From Siphonodentalium dalli (Eukaryota; Mollusca; Scaphopoda; Gadilida; Siphonodentaliidae): 64,000 nucleotides of DNA. The notes below the pieces were generated by a model. It saw only the letters and a program-made list of their open reading frames with translations. It ran no database searches and had not been told where the DNA came from. Numbering within the stretch: position 1 is the stretch's first letter; each line of letters begins with the position of its first letter. The DNA lies in the NCBI GenBank assembly GCA_032622095.1, contig CP136063.1, positions 29,576,987-29,640,986 of the forward strand, read 5' to 3'. Shown piece by piece: positions 1-11,332 of the stretch. The translations under genes were made by a program, and so were the position numbers.

Positions 1-196
1 TGTTATCCAGTCGATGAAACCTGACTACATGTATATATACAACGATTCACACCGGTGGAGTATCCGTACCAATTCGAGAAATCATTTACTCACTTCGAGT
101 TTTCTGAGAAACAAAAGATGATCCAAACTGCATGTGGATCGCCCGTTTCAATGTGATGTGTTCCAGAAATAATTTAATTTTCACTCGAGTAGCCTG
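1..196 (+). pseudogene. Decayed zinc-finger remnants 5' of the ZNF array
   Basis: Translated in the frame of the downstream array, this stretch gives finger-like pieces (EKSFTH, then a CGSPVSM tail and a stop) with lost Cys and His ligands. The last ~70 bases (131-202) recur almost unchanged at 1476-1547, just past the 3' end of the ORF. The ORF is therefore bracketed by copies of the same dead finger, as expected from unequal exchange within a longer array. The array probably continues left of the window. Confidence 0.6.
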
Positions 197-1504
197 ATGA
201 CAACCAAGATAACCCACGCGGGAGATCGGCCGTATCAATGTGATGTGTGCGAGAAATCATTTACTCACTCAGGTCACCTGACTACACATACCAGGGTCCA
301 CACGGGTGATCGGCCGTACCAATGTGATGTGTGCGAGAAATCATTTGCTCACTCGAGTGATCTGACGAAACATAAGAAGATCCACACAAGAGACCGCCCG
401 TATCAATGCGATATGTGCGAGAAATCATTTACTCTGTCGAGTAACCTGACTTCACATAAGAGAATCCACACAGGTGATCGGCCGTATCGATGTGATTTGT
501 GTGGGAAATCATTTACTCAGTCGAGTAACCTGACTTCACATAAGAGAATCCACACAGGTGATCGGCCGTATCGATGTGATGTGTGTGGGAAATCATTTAC
601 CCAGTCGAGTTCTCTGGTTACACATAAGAGGATCCACACGGTGGATCGCCCGTTTCAATGTGTTGTGTGCGAGAAATCATTTAATCAGTCGGGTCAATTG
701 GCTAAACACAAGAAGAACCACACCGGGGATCTCCCGTATTGCGATGTGTGTGAGAAATCATTTACTCAGTCGAGTTATCTGGCAACACATAAGAGGATCC
801 ACGCGGGGGATCGCCCATATCAATGTGATATGTGCGAGAAATCATTTACTGCGTTTGGTAACCTGACTTCACATTGGAGAATCCACGCGGGCGATCGCCC
901 ATATCAATGTGATGTGTGTGAGAAATCATTTACGCATTTGCAAAATCTGACTACACATAAAAGGATCCACACAGGGGATCGTCCATATCAATGTGATATG
1001 TGCGAGAAATCATTTAAGCATGCGAGCCACTTGACTTCACATAGGGGAATCCACGCGGGTGATCGCCCGTATCAATGTGATGTGTGTGAGAAATCATTTA
1101 CTCTTTTGCAAAATCTGACTACACATAAGAGGATCCACACAGGGGATCGTCCATATCAATGTGATATGTGCGAGAAATCATTTATTCAGTCGAGTCACCT
1201 GACTAGACATAAGATGATTCACACGGGTGATCGCCCGTATCAATGTGATATGTGCGAGAAATCATTTATTCAGTCGAGTGACTTGGCGAAACATAAGAGG
1301 ATCCACACGGGTGATCGCCCGTATCAATGTGATTTGTGCGAGAAGGTATTCGCACAGTCGAGTAGTCTGGCTGCACATAAAATGATCCACACTGAGGACT
1401 ATCCGTATCAATGCGATATATGCGAGAAATCATTTACACAGTCGACGTTTCTGACGAAACATAAAATGACCCACACTGCATGTGGATCGCCCGTATCAAT
1501 GTGA
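197..1504 (+). CDS. C2H2 zinc-finger protein, 15 fingers (TGDRP-linker family)
   Basis: A 435-aa uninterrupted ORF made almost entirely of tandem C2H2 fingers of the form CDxCEKSF-X-L-X2-H-X3-H. I count 15. Each is joined by a TGDRPY-type linker, a variant of the classical TGEKP, with some HAGDRP and HTVDRP variants. Such arrays bind DNA in the nucleus; the target cannot be read from sequence alone. Finger 7 has lost the residue before its first Cys (LPY-CDVC). No KRAB, SCAN, BTB or ZAD domain is visible, so an effector domain, if any, lies on an unseen exon or is absent. The annotated ATG falls just inside the array and decayed fingers precede it, so this may be the surviving 3' exon of a longer gene. 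The last residues (ACGSPVSM) run into a decayed finger. Fingers 3-4, 9/11 and 12-13 are near-duplicates, showing recent internal duplication. Confidence 0.85.
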   Translation: MTTKITHAGDRPYQCDVCEKSFTHSGHLTTHTRVHTGDRPYQCDVCEKSFAHSSDLTKHKKIHTRDRPYQCDMCEKSFTLSSNLTSHKRIHTGDRPYRCDLCGKSFTQSSNLTSHKRIHTGDRPYRCDVCGKSFTQSSSLVTHKRIHTVDRPFQCVVCEKSFNQSGQLAKHKKNHTGDLPYCDVCEKSFTQSSYLATHKRIHAGDRPYQCDMCEKSFTAFGNLTSHWRIHAGDRPYQCDVCEKSFTHLQNLTTHKRIHTGDRPYQCDMCEKSFKHASHLTSHRGIHAGDRPYQCDVCEKSFTLLQNLTTHKRIHTGDRPYQCDMCEKSFIQSSHLTRHKMIHTGDRPYQCDMCEKSFIQSSDLAKHKRIHTGDRPYQCDLCEKVFAQSSSLAAHKMIHTEDYPYQCDICEKSFTQSTFLTKHKMTHTACGSPVSM

Positions 1505-1740
1505 TGTGTTCCAGAAATAATATTTTCGCTCGAATAGCCTGATGACAGTCAAAATGATCCAGACGGGAGACTGCCCATATCAATGCGATGTGTGCGAGAA
1601 CTGACTGATGACAGTCAAAATGATCCAGACGGGAGACTGCCCATATCAATTCGATGTGTGCGAGAACTGATAATTTATTCAGTCGTATGACCTGACGGAA
1701 CAAACTGGGACCCACACCAGGGATCGCCCATAACATTATT
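1505..1740 (+). pseudogene. Decayed zinc-finger tail 3' of the array
   Basis: The sequence continues the finger repeat but with TGA and TAA stops and lost ligands. The piece GATCCAGACGGGAGACTGCC occurs at about 1557, 1622 and 1979, each followed by a CDVCEN-like half finger ending in a stop. This is finger-derived DNA no longer able to code. Confidence 0.6.
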
Positions 1741-2292
1741 TACAAGTCCAAGGGGAGTAGGAGGTAAACCACATTTTTCTTTTGTAGTTTTGTTTCTTTC
1801 TGATTATTTATGGGGAGGATTTATGTAATTATTTCTAGAGTGGTGCATACTTCTCACTCTTGGGCATTTTGAGAAATCTAAGATGGGCACCGGATATCGA
1901 TATTTTAGATAATCGGTTAATAACTTTCACGAATTATTCCACCCACTTCGAATTCCAAAATGACCTGGAGATAAAATGATCCAGACGGGAGACTGCCCAT
2001 ATCAATGCGATGTGTGCGAGAACTGATCATTTATTCAGTCGAATGACCTGACGGAACACACCAGTTGGGACCCACACCAGGGATAGCCCATAACATTATT
2101 TACAAGTCCAAGAGGAGTAGGAGGTAAACCACATTATTCTTTTGTAGTTTTGTTTCTTTCTGATTATTTATGGGGAGGATTTCTGTAATTATTTCTAGAG
2201 TGGTGCAGACATCTCACTCTTGGGCATTTTGAGAAATCCAAGATGGCGTCCAAGATGGGCACCGGATTTCGATATTTTAGATAATCGGTTAA
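1617..2292. repeat. Direct duplication of ~305-318 bp (1617-1920 and 1974-2292)
   Basis: The two copies share the dead half finger, the 'accaggga...cccataacattatttacaagtcc' stretch and the 'gatattttagataatcgg' end. They differ by a few substitutions and a 12-bp insertion. The left copy ends in cggTTAAtaac. The right copy ends in cggTTAA followed at once by a MITE1 end, so the left copy records the empty insertion site. Confidence 0.8.
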
Positions 2293-2452
2293 AGGTGGAT
2301 TATCTCTGTAAACATGTATTATATAGTTATCGGGGTATAAAATAATAGATCTGAATCGAAGACTCCTGCTCAGAAATGCTTCTGTAGATTAATATTAATT
2401 TTATTTCGAATATTTTCTACTCTAAGAAGGTGTAGTTGTTTAGCTAAGAATT
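2289..2452 (-). mobile_element. MITE1 copy 1, 3' end only
   Basis: Reads as the reverse complement of the MITE1 3' end: TTAAAGGTGGATTATCTC, then the ggggtataaaata and ttcgaatatttt blocks. Homology stops near 2452, in the block that reads gttcgttagctgaac in full copies. Inserted at TTAA (2289-2292); see the duplicated empty site at 1917-1920. Confidence 0.8.
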
Positions 2453-2844
2453 CCAAATGACCTGCAGACAAACGAGATGCCACGAAAATTTCACAACGTC
2501 GGCAACAATTCGTTTGAAGTTTGGGAAGTCGGAACGATGGTTTTATGTTTTCCAACTTTTGTAATGTTACTTTGTGTACCATTATGTGGCCCAAGACGGT
2601 CAAATATAATAATTTGGAATATCCATTAGTTGATCTAAATTATCGCTATTATGATCCCTGTCACCCAATCTCTAGCCAACTTGCGCATAACAAGTGTCGT
2701 GCAACTTGTGCATATAAGTCATACATTTGCCGGGAAAGTTCCCGGTTCTGAACGTGTTTCATTCCCGGTTCTTGTTTTTTTTAATTCCCCAGCATATATT
2801 AAACTCTAGACAAGAGCTATATTTTAGGAATTAGTAAATCCGAG
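2453..2844. other. No recognisable gene
   Basis: AT-rich unique-looking sequence. Short ORFs on both strands overlap each other and show no family signature. Confidence 0.5.
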
Positions 2845-3194
2845 ATGGTAGGTGATATTCATGACCGCCTAATTAATATCTAATGTACCTATGGTAGGTG
2901 ATATTCATGACCGCCTAATTAATATCTAATGTACCTATGGTAGGTGATATTCATGACCGCCTAATTAATATCTAATGTACCTATGGTAGGTGATATTCAT
3001 GACCGCCTAATTAATATCTAATGTACCTATGGTAGGTGATATTCATGACCGCCTAATTAATATCTAATGTACCTAATTAATATCTAATGTACCTAATTAA
3101 TATCTAATGTACCTAATTAATATCTAATGTACCTAATTAATATCTAATGTACCTAATTAATATCTAATGTACCTAATTAATATCTAATGTACCT
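2845..3194. repeat. Compound minisatellite: 46-bp unit x5, then 20-bp unit x6
   Basis: Five identical 46-bp units begin with atggtaggtgatattcatga and end with aattaatatctaatgtacct. The array then switches at 3075 to six copies of that terminal 20-mer alone. The units are essentially identical, so the expansion is recent. Confidence 0.95.
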
Positions 3195-3905
3195 ATTTTT
3201 GGTTCTTGGATGGATGTAAACTCCAAAAGAGTTGCAGTTTCCTTATAACATGCGTGCTATACAATTGGAAGCAAATTTTATTAGTATGAGGGTTAGGGGA
3301 CTTTAAAATATACAGACATAACAAACTCCAAGGAGAATTGTTCGCTCCCATTCGTTAGTGATACTATTTGTGTAAATATATATGCAGCAAATAATAATGA
3401 TGAGTATAAGATATTTGACAATTAGGGAATTAAAGCCATAATATGCATTGACATGGTTCATTTTTTCCTTCAGCAAAATGTTATTTGCTGACTCAACACA
3501 AACGAAAGTGTGGATGATCATCAAATAAATCTTAGTGTTATTTTCATTGCTGGGTATTGAATCTAACAGAACATGCAAACAATTTATAATTGTTTCTAAT
3601 GATAGCTTCATAAATAGTATGCGTTAGTTTCAATGCATGTAAGAAAATTCTAAAATATATTAAAAATATAGTTACATAAATAAATACAAATAAAACATAA
3701 TATATTCCCAATAAGTAGTGGACAACTTCATGGTGAAACCTCACCAATACATGTAAATGTAAAAAGTCTATGTGTTTATTGCTTGCTTCCCTATATTGTT
3801 TCAGTCGTTTCTTGTTTCCATGTTATGTAGTGATGTTTTTATTCAATTACATTTGATATTTTAATTTGATTTATTTCATTCATGATTTATTCCTATGCGA
3901 TCAAA
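3195..3905. other. No recognisable gene
   Basis: AT-rich DNA. Overlapping short minus-strand ORFs are rich in Ile, Phe and Tyr, as expected from random translation of AT-rich sequence. No motif seen. Confidence 0.5.
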
Positions 3906-4075
3906 ATGGTTGGAAACTAACATTTGTAATCAAAAAGTAATCGATTACATTTACTAAAGTAATTGTAATCGTAATTGATTACATTGGGGAAAAAGTAATC
4001 AGTAATCGTAATCATGTAAATCAAAAGTAATTGTAATCGTAATCGATTACATTTGCATGTAATCGCCCCAACCCT
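3906..4075. repeat. GTAATCGATTAC-type simple repeat
   Basis: Irregular tandem of aagtaat / cgtaatcgattacat blocks, each a short palindrome around ATCGAT. It ends in 'cgccccaaccctgg', a terminus commonly seen on short DNA transposons. The family name is not known to me. Confidence 0.6.
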
Positions 4076-4250
4076 GGTCCCGCAGGCCCATAAAACCTCT
4101 AAAATGTCAATATTGTGTATACAAAATAATTCGCATTATTATAGGTAATTTGATATGTCATATTCGAAACCTGTACATGAAGTCAGAACTGTCTGACTTA
4201 CTACTGATTTGAGAAATTATTTCTCCCGAGTTTGCAAAACATCAGAATAA

Positions 4251-5150
4251 TATACGTGTACACATCGTGTAATAATGTACACATTATGTAATAATATACA
4301 CCTCATGTAATAATATACACACCATGTAATATACACCTCATGTAATAATATACACACCATGTAATATACACCTCATGTAATAATATACACACCATGTAAT
4401 ATACACATCATGTAATAATATACACATCGTGTAATATACACATCGTGTAATATACACACCATGTAATAATATACACACCATGTAATATGCACATCATATA
4501 ATATTATACACATCGTGTAATATACACACCATGTAATAATATACACACCATGTAATATGCACATCATGTAATATTATACACATCGTGTAATATACACATC
4601 ATGTAATAATATACACACCATGTAATATACACATCATGTAATAATATACACACCATGTAATATACACATCATGTAATAATATACACATCGTGTAATATAC
4701 ACACCATGTAATAATATACACACCATGTAATATGCACATATAATATTATACACATCGTGTAATATACACATCATGTAATAATATAGACATCGTGTAATAA
4801 TATACACACTGTGTAATAATATACATATCGTAATGATATACACATCATGTAATATTATACACATCGTGTAATATACACATCATGTAATAATATACACACC
4901 GTGTAATATACACACCATGTAATACTATACACACCATGTAATACTATAGACACCATGTACTAATATACACATCATGTAATAATATACACACAGTGTAATA
5001 ATATACAAATCATGTAATAATATACACATCATGTAACAATGTACACACCGTGTAATATACACACCATGTAATACTATACACACCATGTAATAATATAGAC
5101 ACCATGTACTAATATACACATCATGTAACAATATACACATCGTGTAATAT
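4251..5150. repeat. ACACCATGTAATAATAT minisatellite (~900 bp)
   Basis: Long, slightly irregular tandem array of 13- to 17-bp units: acaccatgtaat, acatcatgtaataat, acatcgtgtaat, each followed by ata. The Tyr/Ile/Met-rich minus-strand ORFs here are translations of the repeat, not genes. Confidence 0.95.
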
Positions 5151-5156
5151 AAAGTT

Positions 5157-5318
5157 ATTATACAATGTTGTGTACAGTATGTGCTTTTCTTGTACGAGTC
5201 CAGGTTGTGGTGAAAAGTCATATTGGACGAGACACGCCAGTGTCGAGTCCAATATGACTTTTCACCACAACCTGGACGTGTACAAGAAAAACTCATACTG
5301 TACACAATATTGTATAAT
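5157..5318. repeat. 162-bp near-perfect palindrome (unit 1)
   Basis: The left arm reads attatacaatgttgtgtac... and the right arm its reverse complement, centred near 5237 on GACAC-GCCA-GTGTC. Only 4 central bases are unpaired. RNA or single-stranded DNA from this region would form an ~80-bp hairpin. Copies at 5790-5951 and 6423-6584. Confidence 0.9.
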
Positions 5319-5570
5319 GACATTTTAATTATCCATCTGTATGTTTATCCAAATTTTGAAAATAAAACCTTTGTGGTTATTTTTGGTATTTGTCGGCACT
5401 TAATTCTCTATAAAAGCCTGTACCGTATATTGATCATCAGAAAGCATGATTTGGAAAAGTAAACACGGAAGTGAGAAAAAACTCAATGCGGAAGTGAAAC
5501 GTCTGCTAAAATCCATCAATGTTGCGCGCGCATCACAATTTCACCGATTCATTTCGCAATAGAGTTAATT

Positions 5571-5580
5571 CGTGACGTCA
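5571..5580. promoter_or_regulatory. CRE-like TGACGTCA octamer, repeated in each 633-bp unit
   Basis: Full palindromic CREB/ATF consensus TGACGTCA within 'attcgtgacgtcacgg', repeated 633 and 1266 bp downstream. It matches the motif, but function is not shown. Confidence 0.35.
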
Positions 5581-6985
5581 CGGAGTCCAATATGAAAAGT
5601 CATATTGTACAGTCGGGAGTCCAATATGACTTTCGGGAGTCCAATATGACTTTTTCCAGGACTATCACGTGGCGGCTTTTGTCCAATCGGAAATGGTGTT
5701 AGTTAAGGGTTGGATAATAATAATAATATATACACCATGTAATAATATACACACCATGTAATAATATGCACATCATGTAATATAAAGTTATTATACAATG
5801 TTGTGTACAGTATGTGTTTTTCTTGTACGAGTCCAGGTTGTGGTGAAAAGTCATATTGGACGAGACACGCCAGTGTCGAGTCCAATATGACTTTTCACCA
5901 CAACCTGGACGAGTACAAGAAAAGCTCATACTGTACACAACATTGTATAATGACATTTTTATTATCCATCTGTATGTTTATCCAAATTTTGGAAATTAAA
6001 CTTTTGTGGTTATTTTTGGTATTTGTCGGCACTTAATTCTCTATAAAAGCCTGTACCGTATATTGATCATCAGAAAGCATGATTTGGAAAAGTAAACACG
6101 GAAGTGAGAAAAAACTCAATGCGGAAGTGAAACGTCTGCTAAAATCCATCAATGTTGCGCGCGCATCACAATTTCACCGATTCATTTCGCAATAGAGTTA
6201 ATTCGTGACGTCACGGAGTCCAATATGAAAAGTCATATTGTACAGTCGGGAGTCCAATATGACTTTCGGGAGTCCAATATGACTTTTTCCAGGACTATCA
6301 CGTGGCGGCTTTTGTCCAATCGGAAATGGTGTTAGTTAAGGGTTGGATAATAATAATAATATATACACCATGTAATAATATACACACCATGTAATAATAT
6401 GCACATCATGTAATATAAAGTTATTATACAATGTTGTGTACAGTATGTGTTTTTCTTGTACGAGTCAAGGTTGTGGTGAAAAGTCATATTGGACTCGACA
6501 CGCCAGTGTCGAGTCCAATATGACTTTTCACCACAACCTGGACGAGTACAAGAAAAACTCATACTGTACACAACATTGTATAATGACATTTTTATTATCC
6601 ATCTGTATGTTTATCCAAATTTTGGAAATTAAACTTTTGTGGTTATTTTTGGTATTTGTCGGCACTTAATTCTCTATAAAAGCCTGTACCGTATATTGAT
6701 CATCAGAAAGCATGATTTGGAAAAGTAAACACGGAAGTGAGAAAAAACTCAATGCGGAAGTGAAACGTCTGCTAAAATCCATCAATGTTGCGCGCGCATC
6801 ACAATTTCACCGATTCATTTCGCAATAGAGTTAATTCGTGACGTCACGGAGTCCAATATGAAAAGTCATATTGTACAGTCGGGAGTCCAATATGACTTTC
6901 GGGAGTCCAATATGACTTTTTCCAGGACTATCACGTGGCGGCTTTTGCCCAATCGGAAATGGTGTTAGTTAAGGGATGGATAATA

Positions 6986-7364
6986 ATAACATATACATAG
7001 TGGATGTAAAATTTTATCATCTGGTATTCTTTGTTTTATTATGCACGTTTTATCAATTATGTATACAACAGTCAAAATGTTTAAATATAATGTGAATATT
7101 ACTTTGGAATAAACGTATTTTATGGTGAAATTTGAATTTCCTAACAGCTTGGAAATGACGGTCTCTCCCTTCTACAATATACGAGCGTTGTCCACTGTTA
7201 TTGATCTATAATGAACTCAAACAAACTGGTATTTTATCAATTTCGTCACAGCAATAAAATAGTCTTTTTCCTTTGGCGAAATAACCGGCAATTTCAAATA
7301 ATTGACCCAAAACCATATTTTGCTCAATTCCTCCCCAAGGCAAGAACAAATATAAAAACTCATT
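6986..7364. other. No recognisable gene
   Basis: AT-rich interval between the 633-bp array and the first MITE1 pieces. Nothing recognised. Confidence 0.5.
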
Positions 7365-7578
7365 CAAGATGGATTATCTCATTATATAAATTTTTTTAAA
7401 TAGTTGCGTGTGTATAAAATAATAAATATGATAATGACCCCTGCCCGGAAAGGCTTATATAAATTAATATTGATTTTATTTCGAATATTTTATTTGGACC
7501 GTTTATTTGTCTATTTTTATAACAAACCATTCGGGTGATACCACATTGTGGCATAGTGTATTAGGCTTTTCCTATATA
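7365..7578 (+). mobile_element. MITE1 copy 2, diverged 5' half
   Basis: Starts at 'aagatggattatctc' and aligns through 'aaatagttgcgtg', 'attttatttcgaatatt' and 'accattcgggtgatacc' with many changes. It is the most diverged copy here and lies just left of a full copy. Confidence 0.75.
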
Positions 7579-7662
7579 TTGGGTATATAAAATAATGGTA
7601 GTAAAATAATGAAGTAAAACTGTCATAATGATAAGAGTTCATAAAATTGCAGTGATAGTTTG

Positions 7663-8234
7663 TTAAAGGTGGATTATCTCTTTAAATAACAAATTTTAAA
7701 TAGTTGCGTGGGTATAAAATAATAGATATGAACTGAAGACCTATGTCCGGAAAAGCTCTATCAATTAATTTTGATTTTATTTTGAATATTAAATCGGGCC
7801 CGTTTATGTTACTATTTTTAGAACCGACCATTCGGATGAGACCGTATTGCGATATAGAGCACTGGGCTGTTCCTACGGCTACGCAACGAATGTCAAATAC
7901 CACATATTGGTTGTTTGTATTGTTTTGTTCCACAGATATAAGCGCTAATAAGTATAATTAACGTTTATATGGAGGTATGTAAATTTCTCAAAAGCGCACA
8001 ATCGAGCGTTTATTTGTGACAAAATTGCACAATATAATTTCTGGTCTCTGTTAACAGTAACCACTATTGTTCGTTAGCTGAGCAAACACACCTTTTTAGA
8101 CCAGAAAATATTCGAAATAAAATTAATATTAATCGATAGAAGCATTTCCGGACAGGAGTCTTCGATTCAAATCTAATATTTTATACCCCGGCAACTATAT
8201 AATAAATGTTTACAAAGAGATAATCCACCTTTAA
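7663..8234 (+). mobile_element. MITE1 copy 3, full length (572 bp)
   Basis: Flanked by TTAA (7663-7666 and 8231-8234). Ends are AGGTGGATTATCTCTTT and its inverse. The outer ~120 bp of each side are diverged inverted repeats. Compared with copies 10 and 15 it has a ~45-bp insertion at 7948-8007 (tatggaggtatgtaaatttc...) bounded by cgttta repeats. Copy 6 shares this insertion, so the two form a subfamily. Confidence 0.9.
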
Positions 8235-8326
8235 GAGATTATTGTGTATGTGTATATTAATACATAAGAGATTTTGGGTTGAGCTTTCATATATACATAT
8301 ATGTGCATGTATATTTTTGTTTTGTT

Positions 8327-8494
8327 TTAACCACTATTGTTCGTTACCTAAACAAATAGACCTTTTTAGACCAGAACACATTCGAAATTTATTATCGATA
8401 GAAGTATTTCCTGACAGGAGTCTTCGATTCAGATCCACTATGTTATACCCCGCCAATTATATAACTACATATTTACAAAGTGATAATCCACCTA
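8327..8494 (+). mobile_element. MITE1 copy 4, diverged 3' end
   Basis: Aligns from 'ccactattgttcgtta' to 'gataatccacct'. The final TTAA is mutated (cctataatt). Confidence 0.75.
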
Positions 8495-8519
8495 TAATTG
8501 GTCGCATGAACATAAATAC

Positions 8520-11332
8520 CACTGGGGCTCAAAGATTCCTCTGGAATCGGATCTAACAGGTTCAAAGTCGGATCTAACAGATCTTTATTCCGGCCCCAAT
8601 TTGATCGGCTCCGATCCAATTCCGAGTTTAAACATTTTCCAGAAGTTTTTAACCGCGAAAGAAGCAGAAAAAATGACATAAAGGTGAGTTATAACGTGTA
8701 TACTTCAATGTATCTTGGTTCAGGATATGACACACCGACACAATCAATGACAATGACCCGCAACAAAGGTGTAAATGGTTGATTGACTTCAAACTCGAGC
8801 ACGTGCTTTTTTGTATGCATTTCCCATTGATATTTTAACCTGCATCTCCCGACTTGTTATTAACCTTTGTATGTGTCAAAACACACATAATCGGTTCTGA
8901 ATGAATTTAGTGTTTATCACATATCAAAATAAGCCCATAATTTTAGTTTTTGACCCAGTAATTACGATGTATAAGAAATATGACGAAAAATACTCCGACT
9001 CATCGGTGATTTGGTGGTTCGGATCAGGATCTAACAGGTTTCAAATACTCCGACCCTTACATGATCACCAGACCGATTCGCACTGTTTACGACCCCAATG
9101 CCACAGTGCAGTATAATTGAATATGCGCAATAGCATACATGATCTTATATCACCCGTTGTCAAAATTCTCGGGAAAATGTGTGCATATATAGGCTTACAT
9201 ACCAATTGATATGTCATGAACATAACTATAGAAGTCAATTTGGAGGGTCCAAGCACCCCCTTTGAATCAGACCAGAGACAAAATTATTCATAAATCCATT
9301 TGCATCCCCCCTTTTGAATCAAACCAAAACACCGCTTGAATCAAAGACCAAAGCGTTTGCATAATTTCATTCCCTCCTTGCACCAGTGTTCACACAGGGC
9401 CTATAAATGGCCTATTTATAAACCATGGTTCTATCTACCCGGTATGATAATATTCATATATTTTGAACCTGAAAATTGCACAAATATTAACTTCTAATGG
9501 TCTAACTCCAGACAAGTGCCCACGACTACGGGCAATAGACCAGGGCACACCGGGCAGACCATGGTTGTTCGGCCCGGTGTGAGAAAATTTTGAAAACTAA
9601 ACAAGGAAATAGCAAAATCCTAGCATCTAGACTTACCTCAAGCTTTTCTATCTTTGGAAATTTCAAACCTCATACTCTCACTTAGTTTGGAAATGTTGCA
9701 ACTGGATCATTTCAGTCAACAATTTTAACCAAATGTAGTAAAATATTGTTTTCGTAAATTCATTAGCAGTTTTTTATTGGCCACGCGGAGGGACCAGGAC
9801 ACACCAGGCCGACCATGCACGGTGACTTTTACTTTAAACATATTTTATTTGTAGAAATATACAAAAGGGATCGGGGCACAAGTTATTTCAACTTAGGTAG
9901 CCCCTCTCCCGTACAAAATTTTGTTATAAAATGACAAAAATGCGATAACAGAAACGTTTGTACATGGTGAGAAAACAATTTGAGTTTGCATTATGTCGAA
10001 TTTATTTATTACTTATCACAGCGTATACATGTGTTTATAGATAACCATTAGGACGAGCACAAATCTATGCATATACCTATATCTATTGTGATATTTGAGG
10101 ACGATGTGAAGTATAGGTTTCAAGGCTATATATGTATCAAACAATTGCCAGTAAGGTTAAGCTGATGCATGGCTCGGCCAGGTGTGCGAAAATTTTGAAA
10201 TCTGAACAAGAAAATCGCAAAATCCTAACATCTAGACTAGCATCAATCATTCATAGAGTTGGACATTTCAAACCTGACACCCGACTTAGGTTGAAAAATT
10301 TCAAACTGATGACAATTCCAGTGACAATTTTGATCAAATGTAGGACAATATTATTTTCTTATATTGACTAGAAGTTTTTGACTGGCCATGGGGAGGGACC
10401 AGGACACAAGCTTTCCAAGTGTTGGAATTTTCCAACCTGACACCCCCTAAGGTTGGAAATTTTCTAACTGATGGCCATTTCAGTCCAATATTTTTTACAA
10501 AAAGAAGGAAAATATGCAAATATTGGTCCAAAAACAATAAATTGTTTGAAAATCAAACTACAAGAACATTTAGTTGGTGTGAAATTTCCAACTATGTGGT
10601 TAATATGCCAGCCACAAAAATGTCAGATCTTCCAAGATATGAACACACTATCTTAAAGATAAATGTTACCAAAAGCACAATTTATAGTGTCAGGTATTCT
10701 AGCGACCAGAAAATGGATTATTTTAAATGAAAACGGCAAGATTCTGACACCCATGGCCAATGAGACATTTCAACAATTTCCAGAAAAAGAATTGACTTAT
10801 GTGTGTTAGAATCGGAGCCGATCAATTTCTACATATTGGGGTCGGAATATATCAAAATTAGGGTCGGAGCCGATGTTATACTTTTAAAATTAGTGTTTAA
10901 AACAAAAACTCATGACTAATTGTATTCATTTTTGTTTCAATATGCACTCGAACAGTAATAACACGTTATGCATAGGACTTTATTACCATACACATTTATA
11001 CCCATTCAATAATGACTTGAACCTCGGTGTTATGTTTTTCCCCATCGATTTTGACTGATCTGAGCTTAATTAAGGCGCATAAATGATATATATCTTTGCT
11101 AGACGTCATATACAGGTTCTTCGGGTTACTACAATCGAATTTCACTAATTGTATGTCAGGCCAATAGGCAATATAGTGTTCATACTTACCATTTTCAGAG
11201 ATTTGTTGTAAATAGTCACACAAACGCCGCCATTTTGGCATTAAAATCTTGTTTGAGTCGGAATCGAACTCCTGTTATATCCGATTTTGAACCTGTTAGA
11301 TCCGATTCCAGAGGAATCGTTGAGCCCCAGTG
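8520..11332. mobile_element. Non-autonomous DNA transposon, 2813 bp, CACTGGGG termini
   Basis: The 5' end (CACTGGGGCTCAAAGATTCC...) and 3' end (...CGTTGAGCCCCAGTG) are inverted repeats of about 47 bp with one mismatch. Both are followed inward by 'gatctaaca' and 'ggctccgat' subterminal repeats. AATAC lies directly outside both ends (8515-8519 and 11333-11337), a 5-bp target duplication. The interior has two diverged ~260-bp direct copies (about 9535-9815 and 10160-10410) and no transposase-like ORF. The superfamily is undetermined: CACTG ends suggest CACTA or Transib-like elements, while a 5-bp duplication is also compatible with some hAT elements. Confidence 0.8.
10996..11241 (-). CDS. Small ORF inside the 2.8-kb transposon, possibly captured
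   Basis: An 81-aa ORF on the minus strand near the right end of the 8520-11332 element. Its composition is protein-like (MPKWRRLCDYLQQIS...), unlike the translated AT-rich repeats nearby. The upstream context is aaAATGGCGGC, and a perfect 5' splice donor GTAAGT occurs 50 bases inside. It could therefore be a captured host first exon rather than a transposon gene. No family recognised; it may be chance. Confidence 0.25.
   Translation of the reverse strand: MPKWRRLCDYLQQISENGKYEHYIAYWPDIQLVKFDCSNPKNLYMTSSKDIYHLCALIKLRSVKIDGEKHNTEVQVIIEWV

Larger units (their letters stand above)
5151..6985. repeat. Three tandem copies of a 633-bp unit
   Basis: The block starting 'aaagttattatacaatg' occurs at 5151, 5784 and 6417, exactly 633 bp apart each time. 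Each unit holds a long palindrome (5157-5318, 5790-5951, 6423-6584), a spacer with a TGACGTCA octamer, several copies of GTCCAATATGACTTT in both orientations, a CACGTG box and a short stretch of the ACACCATGTAAT minisatellite. Units are nearly identical. ORFs of 77-85 aa in each palindrome are mirror-image translations of the arms and are not considered genes. Confidence 0.95.

Noticed and set aside
4373-5323. Tyr/Ile-rich ORFs across the minisatellite
   Set aside because: They are translations of the ACACCATGTAAT repeat without stops by chance.
5699-6669. 77-85 aa ORFs repeated in the 633-bp units (MYSMCFSCTS / MSLYNVVYSM)
   Set aside because: They are mirror translations of the two palindrome arms. 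Conservation follows from recent tandem duplication.
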